Source of the DNA: an uncultured Christensenellaceae bacterium
GTDB lineage: Bacteria; Bacillota; Clostridia; Christensenellales; Pumilibacteraceae
Reading direction: 5' to 3'
Length of the DNA: 64,000 nucleotides
NCBI GenBank assembly: GCA_910586925.1
Contig: CAJUKG010000003.1
Span: forward strand, 1 to 64,000
Shown here: positions 33,291 to 41,070 of the stretch, piece after piece
Position numbering within the stretch: position 1 is the stretch's first letter
Layout: the number at the start of each line of letters is the position of its first letter
Program-made: the position numbers and the translations under genes
The notes under the pieces: generated by a model
Databases searched by the model: none
What the model saw: the letters and a program-made list of their open reading frames with translations, nothing else
Told to the model about the DNA's origin: nothing

Positions 33291-36104
33291 GTGGAAGATA
33301 GAAATAACGAAATAATCATCAAGGGCGCGCGCGCCAACAATCTCAAGAACATATCGCTCAACGTTCCCAAAAACGCGCTCGTGGTTTTCACCGGCGTTTC
33401 GGGCAGCGGCAAGACGTCGCTCGCGTTCGATACGATATTTGCGGAGGGGCAGCGGCGGTACGTGGAGTCGCTGTCGTCGTACGCGCGCATGTTTTTGGGG
33501 CAAATGGAAAAACCGGACGTGGACAGCATCGACGGACTGTCGCCCGCAATATCCATAGATCAGAAAACGACGGGACGCAACCCGCGTTCCACCGTCGGCA
33601 CGGTGACGGAGATATACGACTACATGCGTCTTTTGTTCGCGCGCGTGGGCGACGTGTATTGCAGTCATTGCGGCGCGGAGATCCATCAGCAGTCCGTGGA
33701 CGAGATAGTCGATAAAATAACCGCGCTTCCCGAGGGGAGCAAAGTCATGATCATCTCGCCCGTAGTGCGCGGCAAAAAGGGCGAGTATCAAAAACTTTTC
33801 GACGACTTCAAGCGGTCGGGTTATTCGCGTATGCGCGTCGACGGCAACATTTACACCGTGGACGAGCCTATCAAGCTCGACAAAAATTCAAAGCACGATA
33901 TATCCGTCGTCGTCGACAGATTGGTAATAGAGGAGGGCATACAGCAACGGCTCACAGACTCGGTGGAAACCGCGCTCAAACTTTCCGACGGACTCGTGAT
34001 AGCGTTTTACGACGACAAAGAACTGCTATTCAATACGCAGTACACGTGCGGGAATTGCGGACATTCGCTGTCCGAAGTGGAGCCGCGGCTGTTTTCGTTC
34101 AATTCGCCGTTCGGCGCGTGCGAGAAATGCGGCGGACTCGGTTTCTTGACGAAGATAGATCCCGACCTGTTGTTTTTCGGCGATACGTCGCTTGCCGATC
34201 TCGTCGAGGGCGGACAGCTCGACAATGCACCTTACTTCGAGCAGAGTTTTGCCGCGCTCGCGAAAAAACACAAGTTTTCGGTTACAACGCCGTTCCGCAA
34301 ATTGCCCCAAAACATTCGCGACATGATTTTGTATTCGAGCGGCGAGGAAATAGTCGTCGAGTATTCGACGGGCTACTATCACCGTTCCGAACGCATTACG
34401 TACGAGGGCATAGTGCCGCGATTGGAGCGTCGGCTCGCCGAAACGACGAGCGACGGCGTGCGGTGGAAGATAGGCAGATTTACAAACTCGCAGCCCTGTC
34501 CCGAGTGCGAGGGCAAGCGGCTCAAGAAAGAAGCACTCGCCGTGCGCATCGGCGGGAAAAATATCAACGAGCTGTGCAGCGTGCCCGTCAAACAGCTGTA
34601 TGCGTTTTTCGATAAACTCGAGCTTACGCCGTCCAAAATGATCATCGCCGAACGCGTGCTGAAAGAGATACGGGCGCGGCTTGAGTTTTTGATGAACGTA
34701 GGACTCGAATATCTCACTCTCGCGCGCTCGGCGCAAACTCTTTCTGGCGGCGAGGCGCAGCGCATACGGCTCGCCACGCAAATAGGTTCGGGACTGTCGG
34801 GCGTGCTGTACATTCTCGACGAGCCGAGTATCGGGCTTCACCAATGCGATAACGCCAAGCTCATAGGAACGCTCAAAAATCTCCGCGACCTCGGCAATAC
34901 GCTCATTGTCGTCGAGCACGACGAAGAAACCATGTTCTCCGCCGACCATATCGTGGACATAGGTCCGGGCGCGGGCGTGCACGGCGGAAACGTCGTTGCG
35001 CAGGGCAGCGTGCAAGACATTATCGAGTCGGGGTCCGTAACGGGCAAATTCCTTTCCGGCGAACGCAGTATAAGAGTGCCGAGTAAGCGCAGGTTTTCGG
35101 ACGATTACATTACCGTGCGCGGCGCATGCGAGAACAACCTGCAAAACGTCACCGTCAAAATCCCGCTCGGCGTGTTTACGGCTGTTACAGGCGTTTCTGG
35201 CAGCGGCAAGTCGTCGCTGATAAATCAGACGCTGTATCCCGCCGTCGCGAACATGTTCAATACCGTCAAACAGCGGGTCGGAAAGTGCGACGGTATAGAC
35301 GGGTTGGAGAAAGTAGATAAAGTTATCAATATCGACCAAAGCCCGATAGGACGGACGCCGCGATCCAATCCCGCCACGTATACGGGTGCGATGTCCGCTA
35401 TTCGCGACCTGTTTGCCGAGCTTCCCGCCGCAAAAGAGCGCGGGTACGGCGCGGGCAGATTTTCGTTCAACGTGCGCGGCGGGCGGTGCGAGAACTGCGA
35501 GGGCGACGGCATCATTCGCATAGAAATGAACTTCCTGCCCGATGTTTACGTGCCGTGCGACGTGTGTCACGGCAAAAGATTCAACCGCGAAACTCTGCAA
35601 GTCAAGTACCGCGACAAGTCGATTGCGGACGTGCTCGAAATGACTATAGAAGAAGCGTACGAGTTTTTCAAGAATATCCCGTCGCTCAAGCGCAAGCTCG
35701 GCACGTTGCTCGACGTGGGTCTCGGATACGTAAAACTCGGTCAGCCCGCCACTACGCTGTCGGGCGGCGAGGCGCAGCGCATAAAGCTCGCCACGGAGCT
35801 TTCCAAAGTATCGACGAGCAAGACTTTGTATGTGCTCGACGAGCCGACTACGGGGCTTCATTCGGCGGACGTCGAACGGCTTGTGGATATACTTTCGCGG
35901 CTTGTGGATAACGGCAATACCGTCGTCGTAATAGAGCATAATCTCGACGTGATCAAGTGCGCCGATCATATAATAGACCTCGGTCCTTTGGGCGGCGACG
36001 CAGGCGGCAGGATCGTTGCGACGGGCACGCCCGAAAAAGTGGCGAGCGTCGCAGAAAGCAAAACGGGCGAATATTTGAAGCGTATCTTGCCGAGTGCGGA
36101 GTAA
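33291..36104 (+). CDS. uvrA: UvrA excinuclease subunit
   Basis: A 937-residue damage-recognition ATPase with two ABC modules. The first Walker A is GVSGSGKTSLAFDT near residues 35-48 and the second GVSGSGKSSLINQT near 636-649. Signatures LSGGEAQRIRLATQIGSG and LSGGEAQRIKLATELSK are both intact. Zinc-binding CGNCGHS with CEKC, and the C-terminal CENCEGDG with CDVCHG, are visible. The start codon is GTG at 33291 with GAGG 6-7 bases upstream. It forms an operon with uvrB. Full length for the family. Confidence 0.97.
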   Translation: MEDRNNEIIIKGARANNLKNISLNVPKNALVVFTGVSGSGKTSLAFDTIFAEGQRRYVESLSSYARMFLGQMEKPDVDSIDGLSPAISIDQKTTGRNPRSTVGTVTEIYDYMRLLFARVGDVYCSHCGAEIHQQSVDEIVDKITALPEGSKVMIISPVVRGKKGEYQKLFDDFKRSGYSRMRVDGNIYTVDEPIKLDKNSKHDISVVVDRLVIEEGIQQRLTDSVETALKLSDGLVIAFYDDKELLFNTQYTCGNCGHSLSEVEPRLFSFNSPFGACEKCGGLGFLTKIDPDLLFFGDTSLADLVEGGQLDNAPYFEQSFAALAKKHKFSVTTPFRKLPQNIRDMILYSSGEEIVVEYSTGYYHRSERITYEGIVPRLERRLAETTSDGVRWKIGRFTNSQPCPECEGKRLKKEALAVRIGGKNINELCSVPVKQLYAFFDKLELTPSKMIIAERVLKEIRARLEFLMNVGLEYLTLARSAQTLSGGEAQRIRLATQIGSGLSGVLYILDEPSIGLHQCDNAKLIGTLKNLRDLGNTLIVVEHDEETMFSADHIVDIGPGAGVHGGNVVAQGSVQDIIESGSVTGKFLSGERSIRVPSKRRFSDDYITVRGACENNLQNVTVKIPLGVFTAVTGVSGSGKSSLINQTLYPAVANMFNTVKQRVGKCDGIDGLEKVDKVINIDQSPIGRTPRSNPATYTGAMSAIRDLFAELPAAKERGYGAGRFSFNVRGGRCENCEGDGIIRIEMNFLPDVYVPCDVCHGKRFNRETLQVKYRDKSIADVLEMTIEEAYEFFKNIPSLKRKLGTLLDVGLGYVKLGQPATTLSGGEAQRIKLATELSKVSTSKTLYVLDEPTTGLHSADVERLVDILSRLVDNGNTVVVIEHNLDVIKCADHIIDLGPLGGDAGGRIVATGTPEKVASVAESKTGEYLKRILPSAE

Positions 36105-36156
36105 TCGAGGCGCGGAGTGAAATTTTCGGTATAGATATTCGCGGCTTACAAATACT

Positions 36157-36173
36157 ACAAACATTATGTTTGT
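36157..36173 (+). promoter_or_regulatory. Hairpin covering the yetF start codon
   Basis: ACAAACA (36157-36163) pairs with TGTTTGT (36167-36173), loop TTA. The ATG (36166-36168) lies at the loop and right arm, and no Shine-Dalgarno is visible. Confidence 0.4.
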
Positions 36174-36900
36174 GGTATTTTTGAAATCTATAATAACGTT
36201 TGCGGTCGTATTCTTCGTGATACGGCTCATGGGTAAACGTCAGATCGGCGAAATGCAACCGTTTGAGCTGGTCATTACACTCATAATAGCGGAAGTGGCG
36301 TGCATACCGATGAACGATCCGTATATACCGCTGTATTACGGCATAGTGCCTATACTTACGCTTGCGACTTTGCATATATTGCTGTCGCTGTGGTCGCGCA
36401 AATCGTTGCGCGTGCGCAAAATATTGAGCGGAAGCAGTGTAGTCGTTATCGACAAAGACGGTATCAACTACGAGAATATGAAGCGCATGAATATGAATAT
36501 CGACGATCTCATCGAGGCGGTGCGCACTGCGGGTTACGTCGACTTTTCGCAAATCGCGTACGCCATATTCGAAACCAACGGCAAGCTCGTCGTGGTGGAA
36601 AAAGAACAGCCGCAACAACAGCAATCGCAGAGCGGAGAACAAAACGGCAACGAAAGCGGGGAACAGCCGCAGACGCTGTTGCCGCTCGAGCTTGTGGTAG
36701 ACGGCAAGTATATCGAAGAAAACATGCGGCTTGCGGGCGCGGATCGCAGCGAGATCGAGCGCGTGCTGTCGGACAACAAACTCAAGCTCAAAGACATACT
36801 TTACGCCGACGTGCGTCAGGACGGGAACGCATATTTCTCGCCCAAGCGCAAGAGCGCGTTTTGCGAAAGCATCGCCATTAGCGGGGGGCAAAGCTGGTGA
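36166..36900 (+). CDS. YetF-like DUF421 membrane protein
   Basis: A 244-residue protein of the DUF421/YetF family. The family block RLMGKRQIGEMQPFELVITL spans about residues 20-39, and three membrane helices lie near 4-22, 35-53 and 62-80. The cytoplasmic part (about 85-244) has the conserved beta domain, here interrupted near 145-165 by a Gln/Ser/Gly/Asn-rich low-complexity insert (EKEQPQQQQSQSGEQ). YetF-type proteins are linked to spore or envelope biology; a germinant-permeability role has been proposed for relatives. It lies 61 bp after uvrA without a visible promoter and overlaps the next gene by 4 bases. A start at a downstream TTG (36181) is possible. Confidence 0.85.
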   Translation: MFVVFLKSIITFAVVFFVIRLMGKRQIGEMQPFELVITLIIAEVACIPMNDPYIPLYYGIVPILTLATLHILLSLWSRKSLRVRKILSGSSVVVIDKDGINYENMKRMNMNIDDLIEAVRTAGYVDFSQIAYAIFETNGKLVVVEKEQPQQQQSQSGEQNGNESGEQPQTLLPLELVVDGKYIEENMRLAGADRSEIERVLSDNKLKLKDILYADVRQDGNAYFSPKRKSAFCESIAISGGQSW

Positions 36901-37289
36901 AAAAAGTAATAGTGATTTCGATAGTGTTCGCGCTCATGCTCGGCGCGATGATAGGCGAGATAGTATATGTGAATCAATTCTATAACGGCATACAGCACGA
37001 CCTCGAGATAATCGCCGAAAGCATCGACGCAAATGAGGAACATGTGGACAATCAAGACACGGTGGCACTTTGCGCCGCCCTCGAAGAAAAGTGGGAAAAG
37101 GGCAAGAAGATAATGCTGATGCTCCAAAACCACAATACCGTGCGCAACCTCGACGGGCAGATCATGAGTCTCGGTGCGGTCGTGCGTTCGGATAACTACA
37201 ACGACGCTGTGATTTTCGCGCGGTCGGCAATAAATTACATCGACGATATATTGCTCGACAGCGTGCCGTATTTGTCGAACTTACTTTAA
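36897..37289 (+). CDS. DUF4363 family protein
   Basis: A 130-residue protein starting with GTG at 36897, overlapping the YetF stop (GTGA). One N-terminal membrane helix (about 3-22, VIVISIVFALMLGAMIGEI) is followed by a helical extracytoplasmic part with WEKGKKIMLMLQNH near 65-78. DUF4363 proteins are commonly encoded directly after DUF421 genes in spore-forming Clostridia and Bacilli, which supports both calls; the function is unknown. It is followed by an intrinsic terminator. Confidence 0.82.
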   Translation: MKKVIVISIVFALMLGAMIGEIVYVNQFYNGIQHDLEIIAESIDANEEHVDNQDTVALCAALEEKWEKGKKIMLMLQNHNTVRNLDGQIMSLGAVVRSDNYNDAVIFARSAINYIDDILLDSVPYLSNLL

Positions 37290-37304
37290 TACTCGGCGCA
37301 CGAT

Positions 37305-37333
37305 AAAAGCAAGGTTTGCAAATGCTTGCTTTT
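37305..37333 (+). terminator. Terminator whose right arm forms the holA -35
   Basis: AAAAGCAAG (37305-37313) pairs with CTTGCTTTT (37325-37333), loop of 11, then ATTGCGTTTT. The right arm contains the -35 TTGCTT of the next promoter. Confidence 0.7.
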
Positions 37334-37354
37334 ATTGCGTTTTGGTGATATAAT
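37326..37354 (+). promoter_or_regulatory. Extended -10 promoter giving a leaderless holA mRNA
   Basis: TTGCTT (37326-37331), a 17-bp spacer and TATAAT (37349-37354) with TG at 37346-37347. The ATG of holA is at 37361, the expected +1. Confidence 0.75.
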
Positions 37355-37360
37355 TACGGT

Positions 37361-38311
37361 ATGGAGTTTGTAGAGCTTAAAAAACATCTTAAGACGCAAA
37401 AGCCTTACGCTTGTTATGTGTGTTACGGCGACGACGATTTTTTGATCGAGCGTGCCGTTTCCTTGCTGTGCGCGCTTGCGAGCGAACCAAAACCGTTTAA
37501 CTGCACAGACCGCGAGTTCGACGGCGGACGCGCGCTCACCGACGAACTTATGCAGCTGCCGATCATGGGCGACTATCGCGTAGTGGTCGCGCGCGGCAAA
37601 ACGGATGCGGCGGCGGTGTCCGGGTATCTCGCATCTCCGAACCCGTCGGCGGTGCTCGTATTGCCCATGTACATTCCGCACGACAGTTGGGGCAGAAGCA
37701 GTGCGCCGAACTTTCCGAACGGTGCGACGCCCGTCGACTGCAATCGGTTGGGACTGCAATACGTTGCTCCGTTCGTGCGCGTGTTTACCGACAAAACGGG
37801 TGCGACGGTGTCCGATCACGCAATTCGACTTTTGTACAGTCGTTGCGGCGGATACATGACGCGCATAAATTCCGAATCGCAAAAACTCGCAATGCTGCGT
37901 GCGGGCGGGGAGATCACCGCCGACGATATAAATACGAACGTAAAAGCGGATACCGAATTTGTAGTGTTTGAATTATGCGACAGTATACTCGCGGGAAACG
38001 CGGCGCGCGCGCTCGCGGTCGTCGACGGCATGGCAAAGAATAACGACCTCGTTGCGGCGTTCACTCTGATATACAACAGGTTCAGAAAGCTGTTTGCGGC
38101 GGCGGTAGATCCCGACGGGCTTGCGGGTTTGGGAGTGAAACCGTCGCAGGTCGGTAAGCTCAAGGCAGAAAGTTCGCGCCTGTCGCGCGCCCGCATAAAG
38201 AATATCCTCGATATGCTCGAGAGTGCCGATCACGGTTACAAAACGGGCGCGACGACTGTGTACGACGCACTTGTCGGGTTCGTGGCACAAGCCGCATATC
38301 GGGCGCGGTAG
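37361..38311 (+). CDS. holA: DNA polymerase III delta subunit
   Basis: A 316-residue clamp-loader subunit. The N-terminal YVCYGDDDFLIERAV near 18-32 matches the HolA opening (YLLYGEDxFL), followed by GDYRVVVARG near 69-78 and the helical region FVVFELCDSILAGNAARAL near 204-222. AFTLIYNRFRKLF-type and KAESSRLSRARIKNILDML stretches near 236 and 268 complete the collar domain. The start sits at the predicted transcription start without a Shine-Dalgarno. In Firmicutes holA often precedes rpsT; here it is followed instead by a membrane protein gene. Confidence 0.85.
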   Translation: MEFVELKKHLKTQKPYACYVCYGDDDFLIERAVSLLCALASEPKPFNCTDREFDGGRALTDELMQLPIMGDYRVVVARGKTDAAAVSGYLASPNPSAVLVLPMYIPHDSWGRSSAPNFPNGATPVDCNRLGLQYVAPFVRVFTDKTGATVSDHAIRLLYSRCGGYMTRINSESQKLAMLRAGGEITADDINTNVKADTEFVVFELCDSILAGNAARALAVVDGMAKNNDLVAAFTLIYNRFRKLFAAAVDPDGLAGLGVKPSQVGKLKAESSRLSRARIKNILDMLESADHGYKTGATTVYDALVGFVAQAAYRAR

Positions 38312-38321
38312 GAGGTGTATT

Positions 38322-38882
38322 ATAGTCAACGTTTCCAAGAAAAACGTAATATCGGCGGTCGTAGGCGTGCTTCTGTACTTTTCGTACTGTGCGTCGGGCT
38401 GGTATATAATGCGCGGCAACCTCGCATACGTAGGACAGCAGTACGGCATGGCGGGGTGGTTTGTCAATGACGTATGGGCGTTCTTTCTCGGCGGCTTGTT
38501 GCCGTTCGTTCTGTATAAGTTTATTTCGTCGTTTGAGATGCGTTCGCTCGCCGTGCGGCTCGTCGCGTTGCCCGGAACGAACAGAGCGCAGGGACTCGAG
38601 AAGTTCAGGCGCGGACTCGACGTAACTGTCATCATTGCGAACGCAGTGCTGTTTGCGATGAAATTCATGTATCTTGCTTTGCCGATGTATGCGTATATCA
38701 TCGACATGATCGTCAATCCCGCCGTTACAATACTTGCGGTGAGCGGATATATGTTTTACGCATTCAAAAAAGATTACGTGGAAAAGTCTGCGTTCAAGAT
38801 CGTACTTATGCAGGCGATAGGCGCGTTTGTGTGCGTGTACGGATTGCTCGCGATCCTCAACATGTTGCTGTCGGTGGCTTAA
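38322..38882 (+). CDS. Unknown polytopic membrane protein with a non-standard start codon
   Basis: The protein part is clear: about 185 residues with five hydrophobic segments (ISAVVGVLLYFSYCASGWYI, VWAFFLGGLLPFVLY, VIIANAVLFAMKFMYLALPM, a helix around VTILAVSGYMFYAF, and IGAFVCVYGLLAILNMLL). A perfect GGAGGTG sits at 38311-38317, but no ATG, GTG or TTG follows in frame. The codons after it are ATT (38319), ATA (38322), GTC and AAC. ATA at 38322 gives the best spacing and is used here. The nearest in-frame TTG (38271) and ATG (38223) lie inside holA and would replace the Shine-Dalgarno by coding sequence. No family was recognised. It is followed 9 bp later by the M28-like gene. Confidence 0.6.
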   Translation: MVNVSKKNVISAVVGVLLYFSYCASGWYIMRGNLAYVGQQYGMAGWFVNDVWAFFLGGLLPFVLYKFISSFEMRSLAVRLVALPGTNRAQGLEKFRRGLDVTVIIANAVLFAMKFMYLALPMYAYIIDMIVNPAVTILAVSGYMFYAFKKDYVEKSAFKIVLMQAIGAFVCVYGLLAILNMLLSVA

Positions 38883-38891
38883 GGAGGCGGT

Positions 38892-40364
38892 ATGAAAAAA
38901 CATTTCAAGATTTTGAGCATACTGCTTTTGACGATCGCGGTCGCCGCAATGCTGTGTGGCTGTGCCGCGCCGGGTGCGCCCGATTACGACGTATCGGCGT
39001 CGCAAAATATCGAAATAGACGGCAAGAATATCGCAAACGACATTGCCGACGAGCTTACCGCGTTTATCGAAAACAACCCCGACCGCACAACGTTCGGCGA
39101 GGGCGAGCGTGCCGCCGCCGACTATTTGCTGAACAGAATGATCGCGTTCGGGTATTCGGATGCGCATATACAGGATTTCACTGCCGAGGAGAACGGCGTT
39201 TCGGGGCTGAACAGCCAAAACGTGATCGCGAAACTTTCGGCGGCAAACCGCACCGAAGATACGAAGAATATTGTGCTCGGCGCGTATTACGACAATAGGT
39301 ATTCTCAAAGCTATAAGAACGCCATGACGATTAAATCGGAAGCCGCGCTCGCGGGCGGATCGGGAGTGGCGACGCTGCTCGCGGTTGCGAAATATTTCAA
39401 GGACGGCGGCAAGGCATACGATTTCGATATTACAATGGTGTTTTTCGGCGCGGGATATTTGTATACGCGCGGCGCGGATGAATATTTGCGCGGCGGAATG
39501 AGCGTCGAAGAACGCAAGAATACCGTGCTTATGGTCGAGTTTCAACGGCTGGGCGTCGATCATGTGTACATGTATGCCGACGAACGCGAAACAAAGCGCG
39601 AACCGCTTTTCGACGAAGTCGCAAAGGCTAACGGTTTGGATATTTACAAGCCCACGCAGAAATCGCCGATAATAACGGGAACGACTGTTACCGAGGGCGT
39701 GCCGTTCTACCGCTGGGCGCATAACGGACTGTTTTCGTCGTTTGCCGATTACAAGATCCCCACGCTTAACCTCGTCGGGGCGAATTGGGAAACGGTGAAT
39801 ATGTCGGACGCGGAGTCGTCGGAGCATGCGAATATCGCATATACCGAAAAAGACAACTTGACGCAGCTGCGCACGCTATATCCCGACTGCGAGAAAAAAA
39901 TGGCGACAGCCGCCGCGCTCGTTATTCGTTCGCTCGAAATGCCGAATTTTATAGAGGCGATGACCGCAGACCGCACCGATTATCCCGACACGTCGATACT
40001 GACTATGTATTGGGTTTGGGGACTTGTCGTGATCGGCATGCTCATACTCGTTTGCGCCGCGCTGTTTCTCGTGTACAGGCATCTCGACAAAAAATATAAA
40101 CCGCAACCGCTACAACCGCGCCGCATGAAAATGGCTGTGTTCGGCATGGATTACGAAGATAAAGATTCGGCGGATATTTTCGTCGATATACGCGGAGCGG
40201 ACGAGGACATTTTTCCCGGCGTGCCTAACAACGACGGCGTGCAAAAAGATCCCGCAGACGATATTTTCCCGCCCGCGCAACAGCCGCCCGAAACCGCCGA
40301 CGACGGCAAAGACGACGGAGAGGGCAGTGGCGGCGACGGTAACGAAAACGGCGATAACAAATAA
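38892..40364 (+). CDS. M28-peptidase-like membrane lipoprotein lacking metal ligands
   Basis: A 490-residue protein. The signal region ends in AMLCGC, giving a lipidated Cys at 24. Residues about 40-360 have the M28 aminopeptidase outline: NIVLGAYYDNRY near 125-137, GGSGVATLLAVAKYF near 155, and VFFGAGYLY near 182. In active M28 enzymes these places read HxD (His ligand), DNxSG (bridging Asp) and EE (catalytic and ligand Glu); here they are YYD, AGGSG and GY. The enzyme is therefore probably not a zinc peptidase. A membrane helix near 375-398 is followed by a cytoplasmic tail rich in Asp, Pro and Gly. With both a lipid anchor and a transmembrane helix, both ends of the external domain are tethered. 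AAGGAGG precedes the ATG. Confidence 0.7.
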   Translation: MKKHFKILSILLLTIAVAAMLCGCAAPGAPDYDVSASQNIEIDGKNIANDIADELTAFIENNPDRTTFGEGERAAADYLLNRMIAFGYSDAHIQDFTAEENGVSGLNSQNVIAKLSAANRTEDTKNIVLGAYYDNRYSQSYKNAMTIKSEAALAGGSGVATLLAVAKYFKDGGKAYDFDITMVFFGAGYLYTRGADEYLRGGMSVEERKNTVLMVEFQRLGVDHVYMYADERETKREPLFDEVAKANGLDIYKPTQKSPIITGTTVTEGVPFYRWAHNGLFSSFADYKIPTLNLVGANWETVNMSDAESSEHANIAYTEKDNLTQLRTLYPDCEKKMATAAALVIRSLEMPNFIEAMTADRTDYPDTSILTMYWVWGLVVIGMLILVCAALFLVYRHLDKKYKPQPLQPRRMKMAVFGMDYEDKDSADIFVDIRGADEDIFPGVPNNDGVQKDPADDIFPPAQQPPETADDGKDDGEGSGGDGNENGDNK

Positions 40365-40384
40365 ACGAAGGTTTCCGCAATAAT

Positions 40385-40415
40385 AAATCCGCTTCTTAAC
40401 AAGAAGCGGATTTTT
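40385..40415. terminator. Bidirectional terminator between convergent genes
   Basis: AAATCCGCTTCTT (40385-40397) pairs perfectly with AAGAAGCGGATTT (40401-40413), loop AAC, T-tract to 40415. Confidence 0.9.
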
Positions 40416-40447
40416 GCTGTGTAAGTAATTTTTGACGAGCGTTGGGT

Positions 40448-40876
40448 TTAGCTGAACCAGCCCGCTATCGTAGAACCGATGTTCGTGAAAAATTGGGTTA
40501 TATGGAACTTTTCGAACATGTCTGCCATGACCGTCGTGAAAGAGAATTTATCGACGGCGAGGAAACACCACAAAACGACCACCGCAAAAGTAAGTACGAT
40601 GAGCAGCAAAACATTCAAAAGGCAGCTGCGCACATTGATGGGACTGCGCAGTTTCTTGAGTTTGGTATTGGGATCGTTACTTTCCTTAATGGCTTGCTCG
40701 AGCTGAGCCGCCGTCATTTGTTCGGGGGAAAGATTTGCGAGCGGAACGGATTGCGCGCCTGCGGGATTTGCTGCCGCGGCGGCGGGTGCACCCTTTTTGC
40801 CCTTCTTTTCTTTGGGGGCTTTCGGTGCCTTCGGTTCCTTTACTTTTTCGGGTTTGGTTTTATCCTTTTTAGCCAT
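40448..40876 (-). CDS. Single-pass membrane protein with Lys/Pro/Ala-rich cytoplasmic head
   Basis: A 142-residue protein starting at the ATG with first base 40876 (CGAGGAA upstream). Residues 1-45 are low-complexity, with repeats of KAPKAPKEKKGKKGAPAAAA type. Residues 50-85 contain SPEQMTAAQLEQAIKES and LKKLRSPINVRSC. A single membrane helix lies near 88-110 (LLNVLLLIVLTFAVVVLW), followed by about 30 external residues with FHITQFFTNIGS. No family was recognised. It has its own promoter divergent from cdaA and shares a terminator with the M28-like gene. A basic, proline-rich head could bind nucleic acid or the inner membrane face; this is speculation. Confidence 0.7.
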   Translation of the reverse strand: MAKKDKTKPEKVKEPKAPKAPKEKKGKKGAPAAAAANPAGAQSVPLANLSPEQMTAAQLEQAIKESNDPNTKLKKLRSPINVRSCLLNVLLLIVLTFAVVVLWCFLAVDKFSFTTVMADMFEKFHITQFFTNIGSTIAGWFS

Positions 40877-40907
40877 TAGATTCCTCGTATATGGTAATCT
40901 ACAATAT

Positions 40908-40936
40908 AGTATATAACAACGCGACGAAAAAATCAA
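40908..40936 (-). promoter_or_regulatory. Promoter of the Lys/Pro-rich membrane protein gene
   Basis: Minus strand TTGATT (40936-40931), a 17-bp spacer and TATACT (40913-40908). Confidence 0.7.
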
Positions 40937-40994
40937 GTCTTTTTGATTAAATTTGTACCGTAAAATTTCAAATAAAATGCAAATATCCGAAAAA

Positions 40995-41011
40995 AATCGT
41001 TCAAAACGATT
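40995..41011. promoter_or_regulatory. Inverted repeat overlapping the cdaA -35 box
   Basis: AATCGTT (40995-41001) and AACGATT (41005-41011) are perfect arms around CAA. The right arm overlaps the first two bases of the -35 TTGAAA, a position suited to a repressor. Confidence 0.45.
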
Positions 41012-41038
41012 GAAAACTCCACGATATTATTGTATACT
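41010..41038 (+). promoter_or_regulatory. Promoter of cdaA
   Basis: TTGAAA (41010-41015), a 17-bp spacer and TATACT (41033-41038). Confidence 0.75.
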
Positions 41039-41070
41039 ATATATACATCGTATTGTGTCAGTAGGTTGAT

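Noticed and set aside
38223..38882. Longer form of the membrane protein starting at ATG 38223 inside holA
   Set aside because: The extra 33 residues are basic, overlap holA by 89 bases, have no ribosome site, and would leave the perfect GGAGGTG at 38311 unused.
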